Shown piece after piece: positions 26,846 to 34,616 of a stretch of 46,367 nucleotides of DNA. The stretch spans positions 1 through 46,367 of the forward strand of contig JAAYIY010000068.1 in assembly GCA_012523185.1 (NCBI GenBank), read 5' to 3'. The notes under the pieces are model-generated. The model saw only the letters and a program-made list of their open reading frames with translations, was not told where the DNA came from and ran no database searches. The DNA is from Clostridiales bacterium. Its GTDB lineage: Bacteria; Bacillota; Clostridia; Oscillospirales; Acutalibacteraceae. The position numbers and the translations under genes were made by a program. Each line of letters starts with the position of its first letter. Within the stretch, counting starts at the first letter, position 1.

Positions 26846-27901
26846 ATGGAATACACCGACGTATATTTCAAGGGTATAGACCACGTTTTCAAAGTCAGCC
26901 AAACGCTTGCCGAGTTCACGCTGTTCGGACATGATTTTACCATAAGGTGGTACGGCGCCATCATAGCGTTTGGGTTTATTTTGGCCGCTCTTTTCGGCGG
27001 AAGGATAGCTTATACCTGGAAGATGGACCTTGACAAGATGATTGACGTGCTGATTTACGGGACAATCGGCGGCATAATCGGCGCGCGGCTTTATTATTGC
27101 GTTTTTGAGTGGGAGTATTACGGCAAAAACCCTGTTGAAATATTAAAAATGTGGAACGGCGGCCTTGCCATTTACGGCGGATTAATAGGCGGACTTTTGG
27201 CGGCTTATATTACATGCCGCGTAAGAAAGCTGAATTTTTTCAACCTGCTTGACTGCGCCGGTATGAGCTTTCTTATCGGGCAGGGAATCGGCCGCTGGGG
27301 CAACTTCACAAACCAGGAGGCTTTCGGAACAAACACAGACCTCCCGTGGGGAATGTGGAGCGCAAAGGTTCAAAGCTATATAATCAAAAACCAGGCAAGC
27401 TTTATAAAGCAGGGCATATCAATCGAGCCGGGCACAGTTTCAAACAAAGCATACGTCCACCCGACATTCCTTTACGAGTCGCTTTGGTGCCTCTTAGGTG
27501 TGCTGATCCTTTATATAATTTGCCGCAAGTACAGAAAGTTCAGCGGTCAAATCATCCTTTGCTATGGGGTTTGGTATGGCGCCGAGCGAGCCTTTGTGGA
27601 GGGTCTGCGCACCGACAGCCTTTATCTTGGCCCCGTGCGCGTGTCTCAGCTCCTGTCTGTCCTCATAGTCGTCGCATGCGCCGTTCTGCTGGCGGTCAAG
27701 CTGGTAAAATACACGAAAAATCCAAAGCCGATTGAGGGCGTCGACTTTTATTTTGACGGCGACTCTGTGATATCGCTTCATGCCGAAAGCACATCACCCG
27801 AAGCTTCGGCGGACGAGTGGGACAATAACGCCGCCGTTGAAAGTCACGCGAAAGACGACACACACAATGACGAAAAGACGGACGGCGACAAAAATATTTA
27901 G
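26846..27901 (+). CDS. lgt: Prolipoprotein diacylglyceryl transferase
   Basis: A polytopic membrane enzyme that attaches diacylglycerol to the lipobox cysteine of prelipoproteins. The signature GIGRWGNFTNQEAFG is present near residue 150, with the family residues GARLYYC near 78 and WNGGLAIYGGLIGG near 104. At 351 residues it is longer than usual because of a hydrophilic, acidic C-terminal extension (after about residue 295, ending DDTHNDEKTDGDKNI). It starts 3 nt after the M16 pair and is probably in the same transcript. Confidence 0.95.
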   Translation: MEYTDVYFKGIDHVFKVSQTLAEFTLFGHDFTIRWYGAIIAFGFILAALFGGRIAYTWKMDLDKMIDVLIYGTIGGIIGARLYYCVFEWEYYGKNPVEILKMWNGGLAIYGGLIGGLLAAYITCRVRKLNFFNLLDCAGMSFLIGQGIGRWGNFTNQEAFGTNTDLPWGMWSAKVQSYIIKNQASFIKQGISIEPGTVSNKAYVHPTFLYESLWCLLGVLILYIICRKYRKFSGQIILCYGVWYGAERAFVEGLRTDSLYLGPVRVSQLLSVLIVVACAVLLAVKLVKYTKNPKPIEGVDFYFDGDSVISLHAESTSPEASADEWDNNAAVESHAKDDTHNDEKTDGDKNI

Positions 27902-27921
27902 GCACGCAAACATCAAAACTT

Positions 27922-27960
27922 AAAAAACGCCTCGGCAGACATTTCTGCCGAGGCGTTTTT
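27922..27960. terminator. Bidirectional terminator between lgt and gap
   Basis: AACGCCTCGGCAGA and TCTGCCGAGGCGTT form a long perfect stem across a short CATT-type loop, with A-tract on the left and T-tract on the right. It should end transcripts of both convergent genes. Confidence 0.93.
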
Positions 27961-27975
27961 GATTTGTGTGATTGT

Positions 27976-28992
27976 CTATTTTTTAAGCTCCGCGAAATAT
28001 TTGATTGTTCTGACCATCTGGCTTGTGTATGAGTTTTCATTGTCATACCACGCGACGGTCTGGACTTGATAAAGCCCGTCGCCGAGCGAAGATACCATTG
28101 TCTGTGTGGCGTCAAACAGCGAGCCGTAACAAATTCCGATAACGTCTGACGAGACTATCTCATCCTCGGTGTAGCCGAAAGATTCGGACGAGGCGGCTTT
28201 CATGGCGGCATTGATGCCCTCAACAGAGATGTCGCCGCCCTTTATGACAGATGTCAGAATTGTCGCGGAGCCGGACGGCACGGGCACCCTCTGCGCGGAG
28301 CCGATAAGCTTGCCGTTCAGCTCGGGGATGACAAGTCCGATTGCCTTTGCCGCGCCGGTGGAGTTCGGAACAATGTTGACGGCGGCGGCGCGCGCTCTCC
28401 TGAGGTCGCCCTTCCTGTGGGGACCGTCAAGAACCATCTGATCGCCTGTGTAAGCGTGGATTGTCGACATAATGCCGCTCACGATGGGCGCGTATTTGTT
28501 AAGAGCGTCCGCCATCGGCGCAAGGCAGTTTGTCGTGCAGGAAGCCGCTGAAATGATTTGGTCGTCCGCTGTGAGGATGTCCTCATTGACTGCAAAGACG
28601 ACTGTTTTTGTCTCCTTGTCGGCAGGAGCGGAAATAACAACCTTTTTTGCTCCGGCGTCGATGTGAGACTGCGCCTTTGCCTTTGTTGTGAAAAAGCCTG
28701 TGCATTCAAGGACGACGTCAACTCCGAGACTGCCCCAAGGCAGCTCCGCGGGGTTGGGGTTGCTGTAGATCTTGATCTCAATGCCGTCAACCTTGATGAA
28801 ATCTTCGCCCGCTTCGACAGTGTGTCCGTCATATCTGCCCTGCGACGAGTCATATTTCAGAAGATGCGCGAGCATCTTTGGGTCTGTCAAGTCGTTGATT
28901 GCGACAATCTCATAGCCCTCGGCAGAGAACATCTGACGAAACGCGAGGCGCCCTATGCGCCCAAAACCGTTAATTGCGACTTTTACTGACAT
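27976..28992 (-). CDS. gap: Glyceraldehyde-3-phosphate dehydrogenase
   Basis: A glycolytic enzyme that oxidises glyceraldehyde 3-phosphate to 1,3-bisphosphoglycerate. The 338-residue product has the NAD-binding start [18 protein letters not shown], the catalytic cysteine in [12 protein letters not shown] near residue 155, and the C-terminal [13 protein letters not shown]. The ATG at 28992 is chosen because GGAGG (29001-29005) lies 8 nt upstream; a further ATG at 29007 overlaps that site. It has its own promoter at 29032-29060 and is monocistronic, with no pgk or tpi beside it. Confidence 0.97.
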   Translation of the reverse strand: MSVKVAINGFGRIGRLAFRQMFSAEGYEIVAINDLTDPKMLAHLLKYDSSQGRYDGHTVEAGEDFIKVDGIEIKIYSNPNPAELPWGSLGVDVVLECTGFFTTKAKAQSHIDAGAKKVVISAPADKETKTVVFAVNEDILTADDQIISAASCTTNCLAPMADALNKYAPIVSGIMSTIHAYTGDQMVLDGPHRKGDLRRARAAAVNIVPNSTGAAKAIGLVIPELNGKLIGSAQRVPVPSGSATILTSVIKGGDISVEGINAAMKAASSESFGYTEDEIVSSDVIGICYGSLFDATQTMVSSLGDGLYQVQTVAWYDNENSYTSQMVRTIKYFAELKK

Positions 28993-29031
28993 AATGTTTA
29001 CCTCCAAAATAAAATTTATATAACATTTACT

Positions 29032-29060
29032 ATTCTATCCTGTTTTAATGAATTATTCAA
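29032..29060 (-). promoter_or_regulatory. Predicted sigma-A promoter of gap
   Basis: On the minus strand: TTGAAT (29060-29055), 17-bp spacer, TAGAAT (29037-29032). Confidence 0.65.
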
Positions 29061-29094
29061 GAAGATATTTCTAAAACCTTCCTTCTGCAAGCAC

Positions 29095-29114
29095 TTTTGT
29101 ACGTTTGTACAAAA
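29095..29114. promoter_or_regulatory. 20-bp perfect palindrome, candidate operator
   Basis: TTTTGTAC-GTTT-GTACAAAA lies in the AT-rich region between the divergent gap and abrB-like genes, about 35 bp upstream of the predicted gap -35. TACAAAA recurs just to the right (29117-29123). This is the size and symmetry of a repressor site. It does not match the CggR operator as I know it. Confidence 0.45.
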
Positions 29115-29289
29115 CATACAAAAGCGTTTGAAAAAAGTAATGCAATCCGACAACGCCTTTTCTTGTTCATGGCAAAACGAGCAAAGATATTATTGCCTTT
29201 GCCAAATCCGTTGTTTTTCAACATTTTGTGTCAGCAAACATTAAAACAACAACATATATAAAAAAATATAAGTTTTTAGGCGAAACCTC

Positions 29290-29318
29290 TTGACAGTTTT
29301 GTAATATTATGGTATATT
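29290..29318 (+). promoter_or_regulatory. Consensus sigma-A promoter of the abrB-like gene
   Basis: TTGACA (29290-29295), 17-bp spacer, TATATT (29313-29318). TTGTCAA at 29320-29326 is an inverted match to the -35 hexamer, so a dyad brackets the promoter core. Confidence 0.8.
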
Positions 29319-29348
29319 ATTGTCAAATAAGAGAGAAGGTGAATACGA

Positions 29349-29597
29349 ATGAAATCTTTGGGCATTGTGCGAAGAATAGACCATGTCGGAAGAATTGTTC
29401 TCCCAAAAGAGCTAAGGCGCATGTTTGACCTTGAGGACAATGAGGATGCTGTCGAAATCTTTGTTGATGGCGACAAAATCATACTTAAAAAATATGAGCC
29501 GTCATGCATCTTTTGCGATTCGGCAAGCGATATTTCTGACTTTATGGGCAAGCGTGTATGTAAAAGCTGTGCCGAAAAAATCGCGTCGTCCAAATAG
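29349..29597 (+). CDS. AbrB/SpoVT-type transition-state regulator
   Basis: An 82-residue DNA-binding protein with an N-terminal swapped-hairpin AbrB domain (GIVRRIDHVGRIVLPKELRR, then EIFVDGDKIILKKY, residues 5-50). The C-terminal part has two CxxC pairs (CIFC and CKSC) that may bind zinc, as in many clostridial AbrB proteins. AbrB-family regulators control the transition to stationary phase and sporulation, in keeping with spoIIA and sigH in this window. The ribosome-binding site is GAGAGAAGG. Promoter symmetry suggests autoregulation, which is inference. Confidence 0.9.
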   Translation: MKSLGIVRRIDHVGRIVLPKELRRMFDLEDNEDAVEIFVDGDKIILKKYEPSCIFCDSASDISDFMGKRVCKSCAEKIASSK

Positions 29598-29670
29598 GCG
29601 CGTTTAATCGGAGCAGTTTTGGCGGAGCCGGGAAAGATATCGGCGCGTATAAATTTAAAGTTTTTGCGTG

Positions 29671-29702
29671 GCTGGAGGTTTTTCTTCAGCTTCGTTTTTT
29701 TT
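29671..29702 (+). terminator. Predicted terminator of the abrB-like gene
   Basis: GCTGGAGG and TCTTCAGC form a stem including G-T pairs, followed by TTCGTTTTTTTT. Confidence 0.55.
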
Positions 29703-29761
29703 ACGGCATTCCGCCAATCAAAGCCGTAAAGCGGAGAGGGAGAGCCGACTTCAGACATTTG

Positions 29762-31144
29762 TCAAAACCTGAAATATTTTTCTCTCTGCTTTTTCATCCT
29801 GCCGTTTATAAATTCGAGCGCCGCCGACGCGCTTTTGTCGCCGCAGGCATATTCCTTCATGAGCCTGCCCTCCTCAAAACACAGCTCGTCGTGAAGCGGG
29901 AAAAACTCCTGAAAAAGAAACGCGGCATATTTGACAAGCCTTAAATCTCCGACAATGCGGAACTCGTCGCTTATCGTGTCGACAGCCACGGAGTAAAAAT
30001 CCTTTATCGAGGAAATGAGCGGCTCGCGTTTGTTTTCCGGAGCGAACACGATTGTGGACGCTATGCAGGCGTTTCTGTTGTTTACGGAGCCGTGGCTGTC
30101 GGTGCTGCCGACTATGGGAAAATTGTTTCCCTTTGCTTTTTGTTCGTAGTATTTGATTGTCTGAAATCCGTTTTGCTCGAAATAGTTTTCACCTCCGAGA
30201 ACCTCGAACGCGTCAAACGGCTTTTGCTCCATCATGAAGTCTATAAAAGCTTCCGGTACCTGGTATACGTTTGAAATCCAATAGGGGTGGCAGAATATGC
30301 CGAGCCCGCCGCCGCTTTTTATATGATTAAAAATCCAAACACAGCAGGCATAAGCAAATCTTGAAACGCCGTCCGGTATTTCGAGAGTTTCCGCGAGCGA
30401 ATCAACCTGCGCCCTGAACTCGTCTTTGGAAATTATGTCGGGGCATTCGGAGCCGTAAAATGAGCGCAGCTCTTTGCCCGCGCCGACATCCTTGACATGG
30501 TCCGAGCCGTCGACAATCGCGTTGACGCTGTAGCCGCCGCCGAAGTTTACAATATGAACATCGTTAACGTGTTTCGCGTCGCCCTTAGGCAGGTGGACTT
30601 CCTCGCCCGTCACAATGCAAAGCTCTGTTTTGACGCCGCTGTAAGCGTCGATTGCCTCAATGGACGGGTAATATCTGCGGTGGTCAGTTACGGTAAGAAA
30701 GTCATAGCCGTGCTTCCTGTAATTTGCGGCGACGACTGCGGGCGATTGCCTGCCGTCGGAGCGGTTTGTATGTATATGCAGGTCGCCGGCAAAAGGATAT
30801 CTGCCGATAAGGTCGGAAAAAACGGAGTAGACGGAGAGCTTTAGCTGCTTTTCCCGCGAACCCTCCGGCAAGTCGATTTTTATAAAATGCTGCTGCTCCG
30901 ATATGAACTTATGGCGAAGCCTCAAGCACCCGTCGGCGCACGGCACGATGTAATATTCCTCAAACAAGCTGCTTTCCGGATAGTCGTTTGGGGTGCCGAA
31001 TTCAAGCGGGCACACGACGACATGGTATTCGTGACCGGGCGTGAAAGCGGCGTGCGCGCCAAGCGGCTTGATTGTTATTTCACTTTCCGAATCGGCCGGA
31101 ATGACTTTGGGAAAAACATCAAAATCGTGAAGCTCTGTTTTCAT
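29762..31144 (-). CDS. PHP-domain metal-dependent phosphoesterase
   Basis: A 460-residue protein. About 115 N-terminal residues of predicted beta structure, which I do not recognise, precede a PHP domain that starts GDLHIHTNRSDG and continues FLTVTDHRRYY, VTGEEVHLP and GIFCHPYW, giving the expected His/Asp metal ligands. A late GSTDSHG supplies another ligand set. Such proteins are usually annotated as PHP or CehA/McbA-like phosphoesterases. The ATG at 31144 is the first start with PHP-family-like sequence after it. The frame stays open upstream only because a MITE happens to be open in that frame. The ribosome-binding site (AAAGGG) is rather far away, so the start is uncertain by a few codons. 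Confidence 0.8.
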   Translation of the reverse strand: MKTELHDFDVFPKVIPADSESEITIKPLGAHAAFTPGHEYHVVVCPLEFGTPNDYPESSLFEEYYIVPCADGCLRLRHKFISEQQHFIKIDLPEGSREKQLKLSVYSVFSDLIGRYPFAGDLHIHTNRSDGRQSPAVVAANYRKHGYDFLTVTDHRRYYPSIEAIDAYSGVKTELCIVTGEEVHLPKGDAKHVNDVHIVNFGGGYSVNAIVDGSDHVKDVGAGKELRSFYGSECPDIISKDEFRAQVDSLAETLEIPDGVSRFAYACCVWIFNHIKSGGGLGIFCHPYWISNVYQVPEAFIDFMMEQKPFDAFEVLGGENYFEQNGFQTIKYYEQKAKGNNFPIVGSTDSHGSVNNRNACIASTIVFAPENKREPLISSIKDFYSVAVDTISDEFRIVGDLRLVKYAAFLFQEFFPLHDELCFEEGRLMKEYACGDKSASAALEFINGRMKKQREKYFRF

Positions 31145-31215
31145 TTTTACACCGTCAGTTCCCTTTACACTGAAACTGCCTTTCCGTATTTTTGTTTTTT
31201 GTCGTATAGAACGCT

Positions 31216-31394
31216 TAAGGCAACACCGCGCAATGAGCGGCTGAAGCCTTTGTTGCACGCTTGCTTGCATCTTTTCCGTCATATCGCCCAAAAATGCTCG
31301 GCAATACAAAAAGTATTGCCTGCGCTTCTTAGACAATCTGACGAAAAAATCTGACGGCGCAATCGCACAACAATCATTGTGCGGTGTTGCCTTA
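31216..31394 (+). mobile_element. MITE copy B, complete
   Basis: 179 bp including a TA at each end. Terminal inverted repeats of 20 bp: AAGGCAACACCGCGCAATGA at the left against AAGGCAACACCGCACAATGA (reverse complement of the right end), one mismatch. Internally it has the hairpin GGCAATAC-AAAAA-GTATTGCC and tandem ATCTGACG words. There is no transposase. TA duplication suggests mobilisation by an IS630/Tc1-mariner-type transposase elsewhere (inference). It lies between the divergent PHP and LRR/Big2 genes. Confidence 0.88.
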
Positions 31395-31517
31395 AAAGTA
31401 TACGCCTTTTTCCGATTTTTGTAAAGCAAACGAGCATGCTTTATCACGATTTTCTTAAATGAACAATCTGATTTTACAAATTTTAATAAATTCTTAAGAT
31501 TTTTTGCAAGAATCTTG

Positions 31518-31546
31518 TTGCAATAACGCCGTCTTTGTTATATAAT
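31518..31546 (+). promoter_or_regulatory. Predicted promoter of the LRR/Big2 gene
   Basis: TTGCAA (31518-31523), 17-bp spacer, TATAAT (31541-31546). It lies outside the MITE. Confidence 0.7.
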
Positions 31547-31597
31547 AAATTTCCCCCTATTGGATATCAAACCTTGTTAAACAGAAAGGAGATAAAC

Positions 31598-33463
31598 ATG
31601 AACAAGATGTTTAAAGTTGTTTTGTCCTCTTTAATGGCTGTCATGATGATAATTCCTATGGCGGTTCCCGCCGTAACCGCCCTTGAGGCGTCCGGCGAAT
31701 TATTTCATGTCAGGGAATTTGTCGCGGAGTATGACAGAGCCGCCGCGGAGGGCACCAGCTGGAGCTTTTCAGAGACGGACACCGAGGCAACTCTGATTTT
31801 TTGCTACTCCTCCGACGAGGAAGTCACAATCCCCTCTATCTTCAGAGGAAAGCCCGTCACGTCGATTGCCGGCGGCGCTTTTGATGGATTGGACGGGCTT
31901 TCAAACTTAAAAACAGTCAACATCGCGGCAGTCGTTCAAAAAATCGAGACAAACGCGTTTAAAAACTGCGCTCAGCTTTCGAGCGTCAATTTTCTCCCGT
32001 TTGAGGGAGTATCAGGTGATGACGCCGTTCCCGATATAAACGAAATTTGCGGCGACGCGTTTTTTAATTGCGCTTCTTTAAAGAGCATTTCAGTTCCCAA
32101 GGGTGTCGTGATAATAGGTGAGCGCGCCTTTGGCTTCACATACTCTGAAGGCACCTATCAGCGGATAAGCGGTTTCAACATATTCGGCTACTCAAACACC
32201 GCCGCTAACAAATACGCAAACGATCATGTGTTCGCGTTCTCCAACCTTTACGGTGCGGAGCTGGTCACGCCTGTCCAGACCTTCGCCGTAAGCCATGGTC
32301 AAAGCACTCTCAATGTCGGTGAGTTTGTCCGTCTCACGCCTGTTTTCGGCGCCACAGCCCCGACAAACACATTCGTCAGGTGGTTCTCCAGTGACAAGTC
32401 AATTGCCGTCGTTGATAAAAGCGGCAAGGTCACGGGAGTTTCCGGCGGGGAGGCGACAATAACAGCCATCTCCTCCGACAACCTCAAAACAGCGACTTGC
32501 GCCATTACTGTAAACGGTCCGTCCACAGGGACAAAGGTGACGGCAGTCAGCTTTACGGAGAAGCTTGCGGCAGATACCATCACGGCATATTATTCCGCTA
32601 ATTCCACAATCAAATACAGGATTACCTATTCGACGACACCCGCCGACGCGCCGTATGACGCCGTTGCTTTCACATATGACGCAGCATATTTTGATATTGA
32701 ATACGACACGAGCGCCAAATGCTACTATATGACCCCGAAAAAGCTTACAAGCGGCAGCGACACAGTCCAGCTCAAAATTTATTCTGTCGCTTACCCGTCA
32801 GTTTATGACACTGTAAACGTAAAAATAAATGACAATATCACGGGCGTTAAATGGTTTTCCTTTACAGGCAACGACGGCGTGCCTTTCGACGTGACAAGCC
32901 TCAGCGCTTTTAAATGGAAAGAAAGCGAAGGCAGGCTCGACATTGTCGTCAAGCTCCTTCCGTCTAATGCGACAGCGTCAAAAAGCGATATAATTCTCAC
33001 GTCAAGCAACGAAAATGTCGCATATTGGAACAGCAACAACCAGCTTGTCCCCTTGAGGGACGGCGAAACTTACCTCACGGTTACGACAGTCAACGGCGGC
33101 TATACTGACACGATAAAGGCGACTCTCTCCGGCACGGGGCTTTACGCCGTGATGGGACTGAAACTCGATTTAGCCGACACACAAGAACTGACATTCTCAA
33201 AGTCTTACAAACTAAAAGAGTATTTAGAATTTAATCCCGAGAATCCTACTAACAAGAAGGTTGTTTGGGCATCCTCCGACAGCGGCATTATTTCCGTAAC
33301 ACAAGAAGGGGTAGTAACCTGCCACAAGAGAGGAACGGCTGTGATTACTGTGACGTCTGTCGAAAACGAAAACGCTGCGGCATCAGTCACTTTCACAGTT
33401 AAGCTGACGTGGTGGCAGCAGATTCTTTACTTTTTCCTGCGGATTTTCGGCATCAGCGTATAA
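31598..33463 (+). CDS. Secreted BspA-like LRR and Big_2 protein with WWQ-type tail
   Basis: A 621-residue exported protein. Its signal peptide is residues 1 to about 29 (MNKMFKVVLSSLMAVMMIIP, ending VTA). Residues of about 60-190 are BspA-type leucine-rich repeats (VTSIAGGAFDGLDGLSNL, KIETNAFKNCAQLSSVNF, IIGERAF). A Big_2 Ig domain follows (about 225-310; WFSSDKSIAVVDKSGKVTG), then unassigned beta-rich domains, and a final Big_2 domain (VVWASSDSGIISVTQEGVVT). It ends TWWQQILYFFLRIFGISV, a variant of the W-rich tail seen in other secreted proteins here. The start is set by AAAGGAG at 31585-31591. It probably mediates surface attachment, which is inference. It has its own promoter and terminator and lies between two MITE copies. 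Confidence 0.88.
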   Translation: MNKMFKVVLSSLMAVMMIIPMAVPAVTALEASGELFHVREFVAEYDRAAAEGTSWSFSETDTEATLIFCYSSDEEVTIPSIFRGKPVTSIAGGAFDGLDGLSNLKTVNIAAVVQKIETNAFKNCAQLSSVNFLPFEGVSGDDAVPDINEICGDAFFNCASLKSISVPKGVVIIGERAFGFTYSEGTYQRISGFNIFGYSNTAANKYANDHVFAFSNLYGAELVTPVQTFAVSHGQSTLNVGEFVRLTPVFGATAPTNTFVRWFSSDKSIAVVDKSGKVTGVSGGEATITAISSDNLKTATCAITVNGPSTGTKVTAVSFTEKLAADTITAYYSANSTIKYRITYSTTPADAPYDAVAFTYDAAYFDIEYDTSAKCYYMTPKKLTSGSDTVQLKIYSVAYPSVYDTVNVKINDNITGVKWFSFTGNDGVPFDVTSLSAFKWKESEGRLDIVVKLLPSNATASKSDIILTSSNENVAYWNSNNQLVPLRDGETYLTVTTVNGGYTDTIKATLSGTGLYAVMGLKLDLADTQELTFSKSYKLKEYLEFNPENPTNKKVVWASSDSGIISVTQEGVVTCHKRGTAVITVTSVENENAAASVTFTVKLTWWQQILYFFLRIFGISV

Positions 33464-33486
33464 CATCTGAAACATTGTGCGTGTTT

Positions 33487-33520
33487 GCAGGGAACAACCC
33501 GTGTTGTTCCCTGCTTTGTT
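33487..33520 (+). terminator. Terminator of the LRR/Big2 gene
   Basis: GCAGGGAACAAC (33487-33498) pairs perfectly with GTTGTTCCCTGC (33503-33514) across CCGT, followed by TTTGTTCT. Confidence 0.88.
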
Positions 33521-33531
33521 CTACAATCTGC

Positions 33532-33710
33532 TAAGGCAACACCACGCAATGAGCGGCTGAAGCCTTTGTTGCACGCTTGCTTGCATCTTTTCCGTCATAT
33601 CGCCCCAAAATGCTCGGCAATACACAAAGTATTGCCTGCGCTTTTTAGACAATCTGACGAAAAAATCTGACGGCGCAATCGCACAACAATCATTGTGCGG
33701 TGTTGCCTTA
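33532..33710 (+). mobile_element. MITE copy C, complete
   Basis: 179 bp including both TA ends, the same length and orientation as copy B, with a few substitutions (left end CACCACGC instead of CACCGCGC; hairpin loop ACAAA instead of AAAAA; GCCCCAAAA instead of GCCCAAAAA). The hairpin stem GGCAATAC/GTATTGCC is unchanged. It ends about 60 bp upstream of yigZ. Confidence 0.88.
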
Positions 33711-33771
33711 ACTCTCTTTTCAAAACACATCTGAATATGCCGTTCGGCGGCAGGCGGACAGGAGGTGCGCA

Positions 33772-34401
33772 ATGAACGGGTATATAACAGTCAAGTCGGC
33801 GGCAAGCGACGAATTTGTTGAAAAGCGCTCGCGCTTTATCGGGCACATCAAACCCGTCGCGACACAGGACGAAGCTGTCGCTTTCATAAACGAAATAAAG
33901 TCCAGACATTGGAACGCGGCGCACAACGTGTATGCTTATGTTCTCCGCGACGGCAACGCAAGGCGTTACTCGGACGACGGCGAGCCGCAGGGAACGGCGG
34001 GTTTGCCTGTTCTTGACGTCCTTTTGAGCGCCGCCGCAACAGATTGTGTCATTGTGGTGACAAGATATTTCGGCGGTGTCCTGCTTGGCACAGGCGGTCT
34101 TGTAAGGGCATATTCACACGCGGCTAAGCTGGCTCTCGCTGCCGGCGGCACAGTCAAGATGCTCCCTTGCGACATTTTGAAGCTCTCGATGGATTACAGC
34201 TTTTACGGGCAGGTCTCGGCGCTGATTTCCAAATTCGGAGGCTTGATTGACGAAACAACCTTTGCCGACAATGTCACGCTGACATTTGCAATGCCGCGCC
34301 GCGAGTCGGAAGCCTTTAAAAAGGAGCTGACAGATTTAAGCTCCGGCGCCTTAAAATGCGACTGCTCAGGTGTTTCATATCATCCTTTTGAAACAAAATG
34401 A
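33772..34401 (+). CDS. yigZ: YigZ/IMPACT family protein
   Basis: A 209-residue protein of the UPF0029/IMPACT family. The N-terminal domain contains KRSRFIGHIKPV near residue 20, HNVYAYVLRDGNARRYSDDGEPQGTAG (family signature), and VTRYFGGVLLGTGGLVRAYSHAA near 100. The C-terminal about 75 residues form the RNA-binding-like DUF1949 domain. The molecular role in bacteria is unsettled. The ATG follows GGAGG closely (about 33760-33764). Confidence 0.93.
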   Translation: MNGYITVKSAASDEFVEKRSRFIGHIKPVATQDEAVAFINEIKSRHWNAAHNVYAYVLRDGNARRYSDDGEPQGTAGLPVLDVLLSAAATDCVIVVTRYFGGVLLGTGGLVRAYSHAAKLALAAGGTVKMLPCDILKLSMDYSFYGQVSALISKFGGLIDETTFADNVTLTFAMPRRESEAFKKELTDLSSGALKCDCSGVSYHPFETK

Positions 34402-34616
34402 TTGCCGTGAATTTTTAATTTTTGCAGGAAAAACGAAAAAATCATCGTATATTATTTATATAAGGAGTTATTAGGCAAATTTCAAACCTTCCCCCCGCAT
34501 AATGCGAATTTGCCCTTGACGCCTAAGGCGCGTGCCGCGGTCAGTCCGGCTCCCCCGCGCGGGGACAGGCTCTTTTGCGCCGGAGCGGTCATATCTTTTC
34601 CGGAGGGTAAATTAAG
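34402..34616 (+). other. Structured intergenic region upstream of dgt
   Basis: No gene is evident. GGCAAATT (34474-34481) and AATTTGCC (34507-34514) are inverted and separated by a C-rich stretch. They are followed by CGCCTAAGGCG (small hairpin) and CCCCCGCGCGGGG (34552-34564), then the dgt ribosome-binding site GGAGGG at 34602-34607. TATATT at 34448-34453 could be a -10. The string of stems suggests a structured leader or small RNA, but I recognise no known family. Confidence 0.35.

Noticed and set aside
33521..33772. Open frames in both directions across the MITE copies, with similar peptides at each copy
   Set aside because: Similarity follows from the DNA repeat itself. Both strands are open and there is no start with a ribosome-binding site or transposase motif.
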